Positions 37,973 to 38,422 of a stretch of DNA of 38,422 nucleotides are shown piece by piece. The stretch covers positions 1 through 38,422 of the forward strand of contig DWXY01000056.1 of NCBI GenBank assembly GCA_019118935.1, written 5' to 3'. Within the stretch, counting starts at the first letter, position 1. Every line of letters starts with the position of its first letter. Position numbers and translations under genes: made by a program. The notes under the pieces are model-generated. The model was not told the origin of the DNA, did no database searches, and saw only the letters and a program-made list of their open reading frames with translations. Origin of the DNA: Candidatus Oscillibacter pullicola. Its GTDB lineage: Bacteria > Bacillota > Clostridia > Oscillospirales > Oscillospiraceae.

Positions 37973-38009
37973 ATTAGCACTTTACTTTGCTAATAAAATA
38001 AAGTAAAAT
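37973..38009 (+). promoter_or_regulatory. Operator-like palindrome with promoter before hisZ
   Basis: ATTAGCA and its exact complement TGCTAAT are separated by 8 bases (37973-37994). Overlapping it, TTTACTTT and AAAGTAAA are separated by 11 bases (37981-38007). A possible promoter TTTACT-17-TAAAAT (37981-38009) lies across both. A repressor bound here would block hisZ transcription; its identity is unknown. No histidine T-box is seen. Confidence 0.55.
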
Positions 38010-38057
38010 GGACCCTGAGATCAAGGCGGGCCCGGGACCCGCGGAAGGAGTGTCCCC

Positions 38058-38422
38058 ATGGAATTGGATCTGAATGTCTTGCGCCCCCAGGAGCGGACGG
38101 CGCTGCAGCTGCGGCTGCTGTATGAGCGGGAGGGCTTTCAGAAATACCATATGGGCCGGTTTGAGGAATACGGCCTGTATCAGGAGAACCGCCGCTTTCT
38201 CTCCAGCGAGCAGGTCATCACCTTCACGGACCTGGACGGCCGCCTGCTGGCGCTGAAGCCGGACGTGACCCTCTCCATCGCCAAGAACGCCCAGGTGGCG
38301 CCCGGCGGCTGCGGCCGGTATTACTACCAGGAGAACGTCTACCGCCCCAGCCAGGAGAGCCACACCTTCCGGGAGATCAGCCAGATGGGCCTGGAGTGCA
38401 TCGGCGCCGTGGACGCTGCCGC
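38058..38422 (+). CDS. hisZ: ATP phosphoribosyltransferase regulatory subunit, partial at right edge
   Basis: 121 codons of a gene continuing past the window. It starts MELDLNVLRPQERTALQLRL after GAAGGAG. The sequence is related to histidyl-tRNA synthetase but has the HisZ form of motif 2: LKPDVTLSIAKN, then YYYQENVYRPSQ and FREISQMGLECIG. HisZ pairs with short HisG to start histidine synthesis and give feedback control. It is probably the first gene of a his operon. Confidence 0.88.
   Translation, partial: MELDLNVLRPQERTALQLRLLYEREGFQKYHMGRFEEYGLYQENRRFLSSEQVITFTDLDGRLLALKPDVTLSIAKNAQVAPGGCGRYYYQENVYRPSQESHTFREISQMGLECIGAVDAA

Noticed and set aside
1-38422. CRISPR arrays, IS transposases, rRNA genes
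   Set aside because: No regularly spaced repeats, transposase motifs or rRNA signature sequences were found on reading both strands.

Overview
The window is GC-rich DNA packed with short operons. Its protein content points to a high-GC, spore-forming gut Clostridium-like Firmicute of the Oscillospiraceae type: SpoIIID, a tryptophan T-box, YitT, a CBS/DRTGG pyrophosphatase, SLH-domain and LytR-CpsA-Psr envelope proteins, and HisZ. Assignment to a genus is not possible from this sequence alone. No rRNA, CRISPR array, transposase or integrase gene is visible.

Layout. Positions 1-900 hold the 5' part of a tRNA-Thr gene (minus strand) and a three-gene overlapping cassette: Zn-ribbon protein, coiled-coil protein, sigma region 4-like protein. 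900-6540 holds YitT plus an Asp/Glu racemase, a CtpE-like P-type ATPase, and a divergent threonine ammonia-lyase. 6700-14350 holds two complete minus-strand ABC uptake systems of the TrpXYZ type. The first is headed by a T-box with a UGG (Trp) specifier and has a fumarylacetoacetate-hydrolase-family gene inserted in it. The second is headed by a different structured leader ending in an intrinsic terminator. 14400-22200 is mostly minus strand: Mn-dependent pyrophosphatase, a TipAS-like protein, an M24 aminopeptidase, pyrG with a long structured leader and a diverged second pyrG 3' end, and a GntR/ABC-2 export operon with two tiny downstream genes. 22270-26680 (plus) is an LRR protein / VWA-like protein / MoxR AAA+ trio followed by a NifU-like gene. 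26740-31280 (minus) holds envelope, sporulation and aminotransferase genes. 31400-35140 (plus) holds an aldolase, a nitroreductase, mtnA, deoD and a small unknown gene. 35380-37750 (minus) holds an ECF sigma/anti-sigma pair, a cupin and an XRE regulator. The window ends inside hisZ.

Most notable non-coding content. (1) A 160-bp intergenic element occurs at 6541-6703 and 26193-26350, with a likely divergent relative at 12781-12993. It has imperfect terminal inverted repeats, a stem whose base pairs change in both partners between copies around an almost invariant core, and two large palindromes. Two of the three copies sit between duplicated hairpins. (2) The leader of the second ABC operon has a closing helix, an alternative antiterminator pairing and a terminator, the arrangement expected of a riboswitch or attenuator of unrecognised class. 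(3) The 360-nt pyrG leader has overlapping terminator-like structures. (4) A diverged 27-codon CTP synthase C-terminus abuts the aminopeptidase start. (5) An operator-like palindrome lies upstream of hisZ.

Gene starts were chosen by Shine-Dalgarno spacing. All functional calls come from recognising motifs and family resemblance by eye; no database search was run.
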